From Eriocheir sinensis (Eukaryota; Arthropoda; Malacostraca; Decapoda; Varunidae), in contig NW_026111250.1 of NCBI RefSeq assembly GCF_024679095.1, positions 532,737 to 596,736 on the forward strand: DNA of 64,000 nucleotides, given 5' to 3'. The translations under genes were made by a program, and so were the position numbers. The notes below the pieces were generated by a model, which worked only from the letters and a program-made list of their open reading frames with translations, ran no database searches and had not been told where the DNA came from. Below, piece after piece: positions 18,358-36,592 of the stretch; the stretch's first letter is position 1; the number at the start of each line of letters is the position of its first letter.

Positions 18358-19990
18358 ACACATAAAATATTTAAATTTGTATTGAAATAAATATACAAAA
18401 TGCACATACAATAAGGTAAACTTCTATTGAAAGAGATATGCAAAAATACATATAAAACAATGTAAATTTGTTTCAAAATATATATACGAATACACATAAA
18501 ATAACGTAGATTTCTATAAAAATATATATACAAAATACACATAAAATTGAGTAAATACGTATAAAAAAATGTAAACAAAATACACATAAAATAATGTAAA
18601 CTCGAAACAAAATAAATAAACAAAATACCAATAAAAGAATGTGTATTTGTATAAATATAAATGTACAAAATACACATACAAAATAAACATAAAATAAATT
18701 AAATTTGTAATAAAATATATGTACAAAATACACATAAAATAATGTAAATTTATATGAAAATATATATACAAATACACATAAAATACCATGAATTTGTATA
18801 AAATTAGATACTCAAAATAAATATTAAATAATGTAAATGCGTATAAAAATATATATACAAATTACATATAAAATAATGTAAACTCGTATCAATATAAATC
18901 AACAAAATACCAATAAAATAATATATATTTGAATGAAAATAGATTTACAAAATACACATAACCTAACTAAAATTTGTATTGAAATATATACAAAAATACA
19001 TAAAAATAATTTGAGTTTGAATGAAAATAGATATTCAAAATACACATAAAACTAGGTAAATTTCTTTGAAATATATATACAAAATACCCATAAAATATTG
19101 TAAATTTGTGTCAAAATATATAAACAAATACGCATAAAATAACGTAAATTTGTATGAAAAATATATACAAAATACACATAGAATAATGTCAAATCGTATC
19201 AAAATGAATGAGCAGAATATCAATAAAATAACGTAAATTTGTATGAAAATAAAGATGCAAAATACCCATAAAATAAAGCATATTTTTATAAAAATACAAA
19301 TAGAAAAACACACATAGAATAATTAAAATTGTATTAAAATTAATATACAAAATGCATATACAATAAATTTAAATTTGATTATATTAAATGAAATAAATAT
19401 ACAAAATAAACATAAAATAAGGTAAATTTGTAATAAAATATATGTATGAATACACATAAAATAATATAAATTTGTATGAAAATATATATACAAATACACA
19501 TAAAATAACATGAATTTGTATAAAATTTGTTTCAAAATATATACGAATACACACAATAAAACAACGTAAATTTTTATGAAAATGTATATATAAAATACAC
19601 ATAAAATAATTTAAATACGTAGAAAAATATATATACAAAATACACATAAAATAATGTAAATTCGTAAAAAATTAAATACACAAAATTCCAATAAAAGAAT
19701 GTATATTTGTAGGAAAATATATATACAAAAAACAAATAAAATAACTAAAATTTGTATAAAAATATAAACAAAAATACACAAAAATAATTTAAATTTGTTT
19801 GAAAATAGATATGCAAAATACACATAAAGATAGGCAAATTTGTATTGAAATACATATACAAAACTCACATAAAATAATGTAAATTTGTATGGAAATATAT
19901 AAACAAATACATATAAAATAACGTAAATTTGGATAAAATATATATACAAAATATACATTAAATATTTTAAATATGTATAAAAATATATTA
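18358..19990 (-). repeat. A-rich-sense satellite block, first of three direct copies
   Basis: About 36 units. From about 18,700 it recurs near 23,767 and 26,380 in the same sense, and in reverse complement at 40,150-41,695. The stretch 19,201-19,260 is the exact reverse complement of 40,881-40,940 (60 of 60 bases). It contains the unit variant GAATGAGCAGAATATCAAT. Confidence 0.9.
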
Positions 19991-20780
19991 TATTATATAT
20001 ATTTTATTGATATTTGCGTTATTTATGTGTATTTTGTATATGTTTTCTCATAGAAATTTACATTATTTTATTGGTATTTTGTCTATTTATTTTGATACGA
20101 ACTACATGATTATTTGTGTATTTTGTACATTTTTTTATACGTATTTACATTATTTAATGTGTATTTTGTTTATATATTTTTATACAAATTTACGTTATTA
20201 TATGTGTATTTGTATAAGTATTTTGATACAAATTTACATTATTTTATGTATTTTGTATATATATTTCAATTCAAATTTAGCTTATTTTATGAGTATTTTG
20301 TATATCTATTTATTTTAATACAAAATCAAATATTTTATGTTTTTTCGTATATATATTTTTATAAAAAATGCATTATTTTATGGGTATTTTGCATCTTAAT
20401 TTTCATACAAATTTACATTATTTTATTAATATTTTCTGTATTTTGATACGATTTTACATTATTTTATTTATGTTTTGTATATATTTTTTTATACATATTT
20501 ACACTATTTAATGTGTTTTTTATATATATATTTAATACCAATTTACGTTATTTTAAGTCTATATGTTTATATATTTTCATTCAAATTTACATTATTTTAT
20601 GTGTATTTTGTATATGTATTTCAATACAAATTTACCTAATTTTATATGTTTTTTGTATATTTATTTTCATACAAGTTTAAATTATTTTTGTGTATTTTTG
20701 TATATAGTTTTATACAAATTTAGGTTATTTTATGTGTATTTTGTATATCTATTTTCATACAAATACACATTCTTTTCATG
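18700..20780. repeat. Direct repeat family D3, copy 1 (about 2.1 kb)
   Basis: An A-rich half, the palindromic switch at about 19,995, and a T-rich half. The same order recurs at 23,767-25,840 and 26,380-27,830. It is also the segment mirrored in the right arm of IR1. Confidence 0.9.
19975..20018. other. AT-palindromic orientation junction J1 (first of seven)
   Basis: A-rich sense changes to T-rich sense through ATATATTATATTATATATAT, which is close to self-complementary. It is flanked on the left by AAATATTTTAAATATG and on the right by TTATTGATATTTGCG. The same core recurs near 25,025, 27,655, 40,155, 52,320, 59,095 and 61,665 (the last four in reverse complement). Confidence 0.88.
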
Positions 20781-20799
20781 ATATTTTGTTTATTTATTT

Positions 20800-22400
20800 T
20801 GACACGAATTAACATTATTTAATGTGTATTTTGTATATATATTTTTATTCGTATTTACATTATTTCAAGTGTATTTTGTATATATATTTCTATAGAAATC
20901 TGCGTTATTTTATGTGTATTCGTATATATATTTTGAAACAAATTTACATTGTTTTATGTGTATTTTGCATATTTTTTAATACAAATTTACCTTATTGTAT
21001 GTGCATTTTGTATATTAATTTTAATACAAATTTGATTAATCTATGTGTATTTTTGTATATGTATTTTTATAAAAATTTGCTTTATTTTATGGGTATTTTG
21101 CATCTTTATTTTCATACAAATTTACATTATTTTATTGATATTCTGTGTATTTATTTTGATATGATTTTACATTATTTTATGTGTATTTTGTATATATATT
21201 TTATATAAAATGTATTTGTTTTCATTTCATACAAATCTACATTATTTTATGTGTTTTTTGTACATGTATTTAAATACAAATTTAACTAGTTATATGTTAT
21301 ATCTATTTTGTATGTATATTTTCATAGAAATTTACTCTATTTTATGAGTATTCGTATATATATTTTGATACAAATTTACATTATTGATGTGTATTTTGCA
21401 TATCTATTTCGATACAAATTTTCTTTATTGTACGTGCATTTTGTATATTTATTTTAATACAAATTTAATTATTTTATATGTATTTTTGTATATATATTTT
21501 TATGCAAATATGCGTTATTATATGGATATTTTGCAGCTTTATTTTCATACAAATTTACATTATTTTATTGATATTCTCTTTATTTATTTTGATACGATTT
21601 AACATTATTCTATGTGTATTTTGTATATATTTTTTATACATATTTACATTATTTAAGGTTTATTTTGTATATATATTTTATCCAAATTTACATTATTTTA
21701 TGTGTATTTCTTTATATATTTTTATACAAATTTACATTATTTTATGTGTATTTTTTATATACATTTTCATAAAAAAATTGCGTTATTTTATTGTGTGTAT
21801 TCGTATATATTTTGATACAAATTTTATACAAATTCATGTTATTTAATGTGTATTTGTATATATATTTTCATACAAATTTATATTATTTTATGTGTATTTT
21901 TTCATATATTTCATTACAAATTTACCTTATTTTATGTTTATTTTGTATATTTATTTATTTAAATTATTTTATGTGTATATTTGTATTTGTATTTAGGTTA
22001 TTTTATGTGTATTTTGTATATATATTTTCATCCAAAATTACATTATTATATTGGTATTTTCTTAATTTAATTCGATACGAATTTAGATTATTTCATAGGT
22101 ATTTTGTATACATATTTTTATACTCATTTACATTATCTAATGTGTGTTTTGTATATATATTTTTATGCAAATTTATTTTATGTTCATTTTTGTACATATA
22201 TTTTTATAGAAATTTGCGTTATTTTATGTATATAGTTTTATATAAATTTACGTTATTTTACGTGCATTTTGTATATTTATATTTATACAAATACACATTC
22301 TTTTATTGCTATATTGTTTATTTATATTTATACTAATTTACATTATTTTATGTGTATTTTGTATACATTTTTTTATACGTATTTACTTAATTTTATGGTT
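20800..22400 (+). repeat. Direct repeat D5, copy 2 (about 1.6 kb)
   Basis: Counterpart of 7,700-9,380. It nests inside the left arm of IR1. Around 21,700-21,760 it is two units shorter than copy 1. Confidence 0.85.
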
Positions 22401-22700
22401 ATTTTGTATATGTATTTTTATAGAAATCTACGTTATTTTATGTGTATTCGCATATATATTTTGAAACAAATTTACATTATTTTATATGTATTTTGCATAT
22501 CTATTTCAATACAAATTTACCTTATTGTATGTGCATTTTGTATATTTATTTTGATACAAATTCAAATATTTTATGTGTATTTTGGTATCAATAATTTTAT
22601 AAAAAATGCGTTATTTTATAGGTATTTTGCATTTTAATTTTCATACAAATTTACATTATTTTATTAATATTCTGTGTATATATTTTGATACGATTTTACA
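21780..22700 (+). repeat. Direct repeat D4, copy 1 (about 0.9 kb)
   Basis: Recurs at 27,848-28,760 (offset about 6,067). Related segments lie at 410-1,070, 8,730-9,390 and 13,860-14,690 in the same sense, and at 37,464-38,310 and 45,805-46,670 in the opposite sense. This is the most widely copied higher-order segment in the window. Confidence 0.9.
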
Positions 22701-23767
22701 TTATTCTATTTGTGTTTTTTATATATTTTTTTATACATATTTACATTATTTAATGTGTATTTTGTATATATATTTCATACAAATTTACGTTATTATATGT
22801 GTATTTGTTTATATATTTTCTTTCAAATTTACATTATTTTATGTGAGTTTTGTATATGTATTTCAATAGAAATTAACCTAATTTTATGTGTATTTTGTAT
22901 ATTTCTTTTCATACAAATTTAAATTATTTTTGTGTATTTTTGTATATAGTTTTATACAAATTTAGGTTATTTTATGTACGCATTTACATTATTTAATGTG
23001 TGTTTTGTATATTTATTTTATCTAAAGTTAATTTATTTTACGTTCATTTTGGACATATATTTTTATATAAATTAGCGTTATTTTATATGTATTTGTATAT
23101 GTTTTCTCATACAAATTTACATTATTTTATTTCTATTTTGTTTATTTAGTTTGATACGAATTACATGATTACATGTGTATTTTGTACATATTTTTTATAC
23201 GTATTTACATTACTTAATGTGTATTTTGTTTATATATTTTTAAACAAATTTACGTTATTATATGTATTTTTATAAATATTTTGATACAAATTTACATTAT
23301 TTTATGTGTATTTTGTATATGTATTTCAATACAAATTTACCTAATTTTATGTGTATTTTGTATATTTATTTTCATACAAATTTAAATTATTGTTGTGTAT
23401 TTTTGTATATAGTTTTATACAAATTTATGTTATCTTATGTGTATTTTGTATATTTATTTTCATACAAATACACATTCTTTTATTGACATTTTGTTTATTT
23501 ATTTTGACGCGAATTTACATTATTTAATGTGTATTTTGTATATATATTTTTATACGTATTTACATCCTTTCATGTGTATTTTGTATATTTATAAAAAAAA
23601 TACGTTATTTTATTGGTATTTTGCATCTTTATTTTCATACAAATTTACATTATTTTATTTACATTCTGTGTATTTATTTTAATACGATTTTACATTATTC
23701 TATTTGTGTTTTGTATATATATTTTTTATGCATATTTACATTATTTAATGAGAATTTTTTATATATA

Positions 23768-25024
23768 TTAAATGAAATATATGTACAAAATACACATAAA
23801 ATAATGTAAATTTATATGAAAATATATATACAAATACACATAAAATACCATGAATTTGTATAAAATTATATACTCAAAATAAATATTAAATAATGTAAAT
23901 GCGTATAAAAATATATATACAAAGTATATATAAAATAATGTAAATTCGTATCAATATAAATCAACAAAATACCAATAAAATAATATATATTTGAATGAAA
24001 ATAGATTTACAAAATACACATAACCTAACTAAAATTTGTATTGAAATATATACAAAATACATAAAAATAATTTGAGTTTGAATGAAAATAGATATTCAAA
24101 ATACACATAAAACTAGGTAAATTTCTTTGAAATATATATACAAAATATAGTAAATTTGTGTCAAAATATATAAACAAATACACATAAAATAACGTAAATT
24201 TGTATGAAAAATATATACAAAATACACATAGAATAATGTCAAATCGTATCAAAATGAATGAGCAGAATATCAATAAAATAACGTAAATTTGTATGAAAAT
24301 AAAGATGCAAAATACCCATAAAATAAAGCATATTTTTATAAAAATACAAATAGAAAAACACACATAGAATAATTAAAATTGTATTAAAATTAATATACAA
24401 AATGCATATACAATAAATTTAAATTTGATTATATTAAATGAAATAAATATACAAAATAAACATAAAATAAGGTAAATTTGTAATAAAATATATGTATGAA
24501 TACACATAAAATACAATAAATTTGTAAATATATATACAAATACACATAAAATAACATGAATTTGTATAAAATTTGTTTCAAAATATATACGAATACACAC
24601 AATAAAACAACGTAAATTTTTATGAAAATGTATATATAAAATACACATAAAATAATTTAAATACGTAGAAAATATATATACAAAATACATAAAATAATGT
24701 AAATTCGTAAAAAATTAAATACACAAAATTCCAATAAAAGAATGTATATTTGTAGGAAAATATATACAAAACAAATAAAATAACTAAAATTTGTATAAAA
24801 TATACAAAAATACACAAAAATAATTTAAATTTGTTTGAAAATAGATATGCAAAATACACATAAAGTTAGGCAAATTTGTATTGAAATACATATACAAAAC
24901 TCACATAAAATAATGTAAATTTGTATGAAAATATATAAACAAATACATATAAAATAACGTAAATTTGGATAAAATATATATACAAAATATACATTAAATA
25001 TTTTAAATATGTATAAAAATATAT
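23768..25024 (-). repeat. A-rich-sense satellite block, second of three direct copies
   Basis: About 28 units, copying about 18,720-19,990 at an offset of about 5.05 kb. It is entered abruptly at TATATATTAAATGAAATATATG. Between about 24,500 and 24,810 it has several small losses compared with the first copy. Confidence 0.88.
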
Positions 25025-25053
25025 TATATTATATAAATTTTTATTGATATTTG
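25008..25053. other. AT-palindromic orientation junction J1, second copy
   Basis: Same flanks as at 19,975. The core is shortened on its right (ATATTATATTATATAAATTT). Confidence 0.87.
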
Positions 25054-26017
25054 TGTTATTTATGTGTATTTTGTATATGTCTTCTCATAGAAATTTACAT
25101 TATTTTATTGGTATTTTGTCTTTCTATTTTGATATGAATTACTTGATTATTTGTGTATTTTTTACATTTTTTTTATACGTATTTACATTATTTAATGTGT
25201 ATTTTGTTTATATATTTTTATACAAATTTACGTTATTATATGTGTATTTGTATAAGTATTTTGATATAAATTTACATTATTTTATGTATTTTGTATATAT
25301 ATTTCAATTCAAATTTAGCTTATTTTATGAGTATTTTGTATATCTATTTATTTTAATACAAAATCAAATATTTTATTTTTTTTCGTATATATATTTTTAT
25401 AAAAAATGCATTATTTTATGGGTATTTTGCATCTTAATTTTCATACAAATTTACATTATTTTATTAATATTTTCTGGATTTTGATACGATTTTACATTAT
25501 TTTATTTGTGTTTTGTATATATTTTTTATACATATTTACATTATTTAATGTGTTTTTTGTATATATATTTGATACAAATTTACGTTATTTTAAGTCTATA
25601 TGTTTATATATTTTCATTCAAATTTACATTATTTTATGTGTATTTTGTATATGTATTTCAATACAAATTTACCTAATTTTATATATTTTTTGTATATTTA
25701 TTTTCATACAAGTTTAAATTATTTTTGTGTATTTTTGTATATAGTTTTATACAAATTTAGGTTATTTTATGTGTATTTTGTATATCTATTTTCATACAAA
25801 TACACATTCTTTTATTGATATTTTGTTTATTTATTTTGACGCGAATTTTATGTGAATTTGTTATCATTTTATACAAATTTACATTATTTTATGTGTATTT
25901 TGTACATGTATTTAAATACAAATTTAACTAATTATATGTGTATTTTGTATATCTATTTTCATACAAATTGAATTTTTTTTTTGTATATATTTTTATTCAA
26001 ATTTTCGTAATCTTATA
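25025..26017 (+). repeat. T-rich-sense satellite block
   Basis: About 22 units. The first 0.8 kb is a direct copy of 20,000-20,780. Near 25,840 the order breaks, and the remainder (to the reversal at TCTTATAAAACAACAC) is a different set of variants related to 56,430-56,600. Confidence 0.86.
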
Positions 26018-27655
26018 AAACAACACAAAATACACATAAAATATTTAAATTTGCATTGAAATAAATATACAAAATGCACATACAATAAGGTAAATTTGTA
26101 CTGAAAGAGATATGCAAAAATACATATAAAACAATGTAAATTTGTTTCAAAATATATATACGAATACAAATAAAAAAACGTAGATTTCTATAAAAATATA
26201 TATACAAAATACACATAAAATTAAGTAAATACGTATAAAAAATGTATACAAAATACACATAAAATAATGTAAATTCGAATTAAAATAAATAAACAAAATA
26301 CCAATAAAAGAATGTGTATTTGGATAAATATAAATATACAAAATACACATACAAAATAAACATATAATAAGGTAGATTTGTAAAAAAATATATGTACAAA
26401 ATGCACATAAAATAATGTAAATTTATATAAAAATATATATACAAATACACATAAAATACCATGAATTTGTATAAAATTATATACTCAAAATAAATTAATT
26501 AAATAATGTAAATGCGTATAAAAATATATATACAAAGTACATATAAAATAATGTAAATTCGTATCAATATAAATCAACAAAATACCAATAAGATAATATA
26601 TATTTGAATGAAAATAGATTTACAAAATACACATAACCTAACTAAAATTTGTATTGAAATATATACAAAAATACATAAAAATAATTTGAGTTTGAATGAA
26701 AATTGATATTCAAAATACACAAAAAACTAGGTAAATTTCTTTGAAATATATATACAAAATACCCATAAAATATTGTAAATTTGTGTCAAAATATATAAAC
26801 AAATACACATAAAATAACGTAAATTTGTATGAAAAATATATACAAAATACACATAGAATAATGTCAAATCGTATCAAAATGAATGAGCAGAATATCAATA
26901 AAATAACGTAAATTTGTATGAAAATAAAGATGCAAAATACCCATAAAATAAAGCATATTTTTATAAAAATACAAATAGAAAAATACACATAGACTAATTA
27001 AATTTGTACTAAAATTAATATACAAAATGCATATACAATAAATTTAAATTTGATTATATTAAATGAAATAAATATACAAAATAAACATAAAATAAGGTAA
27101 ATTTGTAATAAAATATATGTATGAATACACATAAAATAATATAGATTTGTATGAAATATATACAAATACACATAAAATAACATGAATTTGTATAAAATTT
27201 GTTTCAAAATATATACGAATACACACAATAAAATAACGTAAATTTTATGAAAATGTATATAAAATACATAAAATAATTTAAATACGTAGAAAATATATAT
27301 ACAAAATACACATAAAATAATGTAAATTCGTAAAAAATTAAATACACAAAATTCCAATAAAAGAATGTATATTTGTAGGAAAATATATATACAAAAAACA
27401 AATAAAATAACTAAAATTTGTATAAAAATATAAACAAAAATACACAAAAATAATTTAAATTTGTTTTAAAATAGATATGCAAAATACACATAAAGATAGG
27501 CAAATTTGTATTGAAATACATATACAAAACTCACATAAAATAATGTAAATTTGTATGGAAATATATAAACAAATACATATAAAATAACGTAAATTTGGAT
27601 AAAATATATATACAAAATATACATTAAATATTTTAAATATGTATAAAAATATATT
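26018..27655 (-). repeat. A-rich-sense satellite block, third of three direct copies
   Basis: About 36 units. It follows 18,380-19,990 at an offset of about 7.67 kb, including the GAATGAGCAGAATATCAAT variant near 26,880. Small deletions cluster around 27,130-27,300. Confidence 0.88.
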
Positions 27656-27830
27656 ATATTATATATATTTTTATTGATATTTGCGTTATTTATGTGTATT
27701 TTGTATATGTTTCTCATAAAATTTACATTTTATTATTTGTATTTTGTCTATTTATTTTGATACGAACTACATGATTATTTGTGTATTTTGTACATTTTTT
27801 TATACGTATTTACATTATTTAATATATACA
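26380..27830. repeat. Direct repeat family D3, copy 3 (about 1.5 kb)
   Basis: Follows copy 1 at about +7,672. The T-rich half is cut off at about 27,825, where it joins a segment copied from 21,780 onward. Confidence 0.89.
27635..27682. other. AT-palindromic orientation junction J1, third copy
   Basis: The core and flanks agree with 19,975 except for one extra T in the TTTTTATTGATATTTGCG side. Confidence 0.87.
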
Positions 27831-30645
27831 TTTTCATAAAAAAATTGCGTTATTTTATTGTGTGTATTCGTATATATTTTGATACAAATTTTATACAAAT
27901 TCATGTTATTTAATGTGTATTTGTATATATTTTCATACAAATTTATATTATTTTATGTGTATTTTTTAATATATTTCATTACAAATTTACCTTATTTTAT
28001 TTTTATTTTGTATGTTTATTTCATTCAATTTTAATTATTTCATGTGTATATTTGTATTTGTATTTAGGTTATTTTGTGTATTTTCTATATATATTTTCAT
28101 CCAAAATTACATTATTATATTGGTATTTTCTTAATTTAATTCCATACGAATTTAGATTATTTCATAGGTATTTTGTATACATATTTTTATACTCATTTAC
28201 ATTATCTAATGTGTGTTTTGTATATATATTTTTATGCAAATTTATTTTATGTTCATTTTTGTACATATATTTTTATAGAAATTTGCGTTATTTTATGTAT
28301 ATAGTTTTATATAAATTTACGTTATTTTATGTGCATTTTGTATATTTATATTTATACAAATACACATTCTTTTATTGCTATATTGTTTATTTATATTTAT
28401 ACTAATTTACATTATTTTATGTGTATTTTGTATACATTTTTTTATACGTATTTTATTAATTTTATGGTTATTTTGTATATGTATTTTTATAGAAATCTAC
28501 GTTATTTTATGTGTATTCGCATATATATTTTGAAACAAATTTACATTATTTTATATGTATTTTGCATATCTATTTCAATACAAATTTACCTTATTGTATG
28601 TGCATTTTGTATATTTATTTTGATACAAATTCAATGGTATCAATAATTTTATAAAAAATGCGTTATCATATAGGTATTTTGCATTTTAATTTTCATACAA
28701 ATTTACATTATTTTATTAATATTCTGTGTATATATTTTGATACGATTTTACATTATTCTATTTGTGTTTTTAATATATTTTTTTATCTATTTACATTATT
28801 TAACGTTCATTTTTGGACATATATTTTTATAGAAATTAGCGTTATTTTATATGTATTTGTATATGTTTTCTCATACAAAGTTACATTATTTTATTGCTAT
28901 TTTGTTTATTTAGTTTGATACGAATTACATGATTATATGTGTATTTTGTACATATTTTGTATACGTATTTACATTACTTAATGTGTATTTTGTTTATATA
29001 TTTTTAAACAAATTTACGTTATTATATGTATTTTTATAAATATTTTGATACAAATTTACATTATTTTATGTGTATTTATATATACATTTCAATTCAAATT
29101 TAGCTTATTTTATCTGTATTTTGTATATCTATTTTCATACGAATTTAATTACTTCTGTGTATTTTTGTATATAGTTTTATACAAATTTACGTTATTTTAT
29201 GTGTATTTTGTATATTTATATTTATACAAATACACATTCTTTTATTGGTATTTTGTTTATTTATTTTGATACTAATTTACGTTATTTTATGTGTATTTTG
29301 TATACATTTTTTTATACGTATTTACTTTATTTTACGTGTATTTTGTATCTATATTTTTATACAAATCTACGTTATTTTATGTGTATTCGTATATATATTT
29401 TGAAACAAATTTACATTCTTTTATATGAATTTTGCATATCTATTTCAATACAGATTTACCTTATTGTATGTGTATTTTGTATATTTATTTTAATACAAAT
29501 AAATTTTTTTATGTGTATTTTTGTATATATATTTAAAAAAAATGCGTTATTTTATGGGTATTTTGCTTCTTTATTTTCATACAAATTTACATTATTTTAT
29601 TAATATTCTGTGTATTTATTTTGATACGATTTTACATTATTCTATTTGTGTTTTTTATATATTTTTTTATACAAATTTACGTTATTTTAAGTGTATTTGT
29701 TTACGTATTTTCATTTAAATTTACAGTATTTTATGTGTATTTTGTATATGTATTTCAATACAAATTTACCTAATTTGATGCGTATTTTGTATATTTATTT
29801 TCATACAAATTTAAATTATTTTTGTGTATTTTTGTATATAGTTTTATACATCTTTATTTTCATACAAATTTACATTACTGTATTTACATTCTGTGTATTT
29901 ATTTTAATACGATTTTACATTATTCTATTTGTGTTTTGTATATATATTTTTTATACATATTTACATTATTTATATATATTTTATACAAATTTATGTTAAT
30001 TTAAGTGTATTTGTTTATATATTTTCATTCAAATTTACATTATTTTATGTGTTTTTTTGTATATGTATTTCTTTACAAATTTACCTAATTTTATGTGTAT
30101 TTTGTATATTTATTTTCATACAAATTTAACTTAATTTTGTGTATTTTTATATATAGTTTTATACAAATTTACGTTATTTTATGTGTATTTTGTATATGTA
30201 TTTTCATACAAATACACATTCTTTTATTGATATTTTAATTATTTATTTTGACACGAATTTACATTATTTAATGTGTATTTAGTATATATATTTTTATACG
30301 TATTTACAACATTTCATGTATATTTTGTATATATATTTCTATAGAAATCTACGTTATTTTATGTGTATTCGTATATATATTTTGAAACAAATCTACATTA
30401 TTTTATGTGTATTTTGTATATATATTTCATTATAAATTTGCCTTATTTTAAGTTTATTTTTATATCTATTTTCATTCAAATTCAAATAATTTTATGTGTA
30501 TATATTTCTTTGTATTTACGTTATTTTATGTGTATTTTCTATATATATTTTCATTCAAAATTACATTATTTTATCGGTATTTTGTTGATTTATTTCGATA
30601 CGAATTTAGATTATTTCATGTGTATTTTCTATACATATACATATA
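27656..30645 (+). repeat. T-rich-sense satellite block
   Basis: About 66 units. The first part, to about 27,825, repeats the start of the 20.0-kb block. The part 27,840-28,790 repeats 21,780-22,700, and about 29,050-29,830 repeats about 6,830-7,600. The patchwork shows that blocks are assembled from reused higher-order segments. It ends at the recurring CTATACATATACATATAGAG junction. Confidence 0.87.
27848..28760 (+). repeat. Direct repeat D4, copy 2 (about 0.9 kb)
   Basis: Copy of 21,780-22,700. Near 28,635 it lacks about 20-25 bp relative to copy 1: ATTCAATGGTATCAATAAT replaces a longer link. Near 28,785 it jumps to a variant found at about 23,040. Confidence 0.88.

Positions 30646-30660
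<15 letters not shown>
30625..30660. other. Recurring orientation junction J2, copy 1
   Basis: T-rich to A-rich switch at TTTCTATACATATACATA followed by TAGAGTAGATTTATATG. It is the reverse complement of the switches at about 48,158 and 56,780. Confidence 0.85.
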
Positions 30661-35496
<4,836 letters not shown>

Positions 35497-35510
<14 letters not shown>

Positions 35511-35526
35511 GTTTATTCATACAAAT
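35497..35526. other. Recurring orientation junction J3, copy 2
   Basis: GCAACATACACGTTTATTCA: one base differs from the copy at 13,322. About 0.4 kb to the left and 0.3 kb to the right also match. Confidence 0.88.
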
Positions 35527-36592
35527 TTATATTATTTTATTGGTATTTTGTTTATTTATTTTGATACGAATTACATGATTATATGTGTATTTTGTACACA
35601 TTTTTTTATACGTATTTACATTATTTAATGTGTATTTTGTTTATATATTTTCATACAAATTTACGTTATTATATGTGTATTTGTATAAATATTTTGATAC
35701 AAATTTACTTTATTTCATGTATTTTGTAAATATATTTCAATTCAAATTTAGCTTATTTTGTGTGTATTTTGTATATATTTTCATACAAATTTAATTACTT
35801 CTGTGTATTTATGTATATAGTTTTATATAAATTTACGTTATTTTATGTGTATTTTGTATATATATATTTATACAAATACACATTGTTTTATTGGTATTTT
35901 GTTTATTTATTTTGATACGAATTTACATTATTTTATGTGTATTTTGTATACATTTTTTTATACGTATTTACTTAATTTTATGTGTAATTTGTATATATAT
36001 ATTTATAGAAATCTACGTTATTTTATGTGTATTCGTATACATATTTTGAAACAAATTTACATTGCTTTATATGTATTTTGCGTATGTATTTCAATACAAA
36101 TTTACCTTATTGTAAGTGTTTTTTATATATTTATTTTAATACAAATCTTATTTTTTTATATGTATTTTGGTATATATATTTTTATTAATAAAATAAATGC
36201 GTTATTATATTTATGTGTATTTTGGTATATATATTTTTATAAGAAATGCGCTATTTTATGGGAAATTTGCATCTTTATTTTAATACAAATTTACATTATT
36301 TTATTAATGTTCTGTGTGTTTATTTTGATACGATTTTACATTATTCTATTTGTGTTTTGTATATATTTTTTTTATCCAAATTTACGTTATTTTAAGTGTA
36401 TTTGTTTATGTATTTTCATTCAAATTTACATTATTTTATGTGTATTTTGTATATGTATTTCCATACAAATTTACCTAATTTTATGTGTATTTTGTATATT
36501 TATTTTCATTCAAATTTAAAATATTTTTGTGTATTTTTGTATATAGTTTGATACAAATTTAGGATATTTTATGTGTTTTTTGAATATCTATT
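35511..36592 (+). repeat. T-rich-sense satellite block
   Basis: About 24 units. The first 0.3 kb after the GTTTATTCATACAAA junction copies 13,337-13,640. One unit near 36,160-36,250 is partly duplicated in tandem (GGTATATATATTTTTAT occurs twice about 55 bp apart). It reverses at TCTATTAAATATATATAC. Confidence 0.86.

Larger units (their letters stand above)
18448..22645 (+). repeat. Large inverted repeat IR1, left arm (about 4.2 kb)
   Basis: Pairs in reverse complement with 37,464-41,695. Paired coordinates sum to about 60,140-60,150. Checked stretches: 20,011-20,070 (60/60), 20,071-20,130 (59/60) and 19,201-19,260 (60/60). The arm includes one internal orientation switch at about 19,995, mirrored at about 40,155. 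Confidence 0.93.
19991..23767 (+). repeat. Long T-rich-sense satellite block, left inner arm of the large inverted repeat
   Basis: About 84 units. The stretch 20,011-20,130 matches the reverse complement of 40,021-40,140 at 119 of 120 bases by eye. Homology to the right arm continues to about 22,645. The part 21,780-22,700 recurs directly at about 27,848-28,760, and the first 0.8 kb recurs at 25,030-25,820. Confidence 0.9.
23767..25840. repeat. Direct repeat family D3, copy 2 (about 2.1 kb)
   Basis: Follows copy 1 at about +5,040 to +5,060, including the switch at about 25,025. The T-rich half carries private changes, such as GTCTTTCTATTTTG where copy 1 has GTCTATTTATTTTG. Confidence 0.9.
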
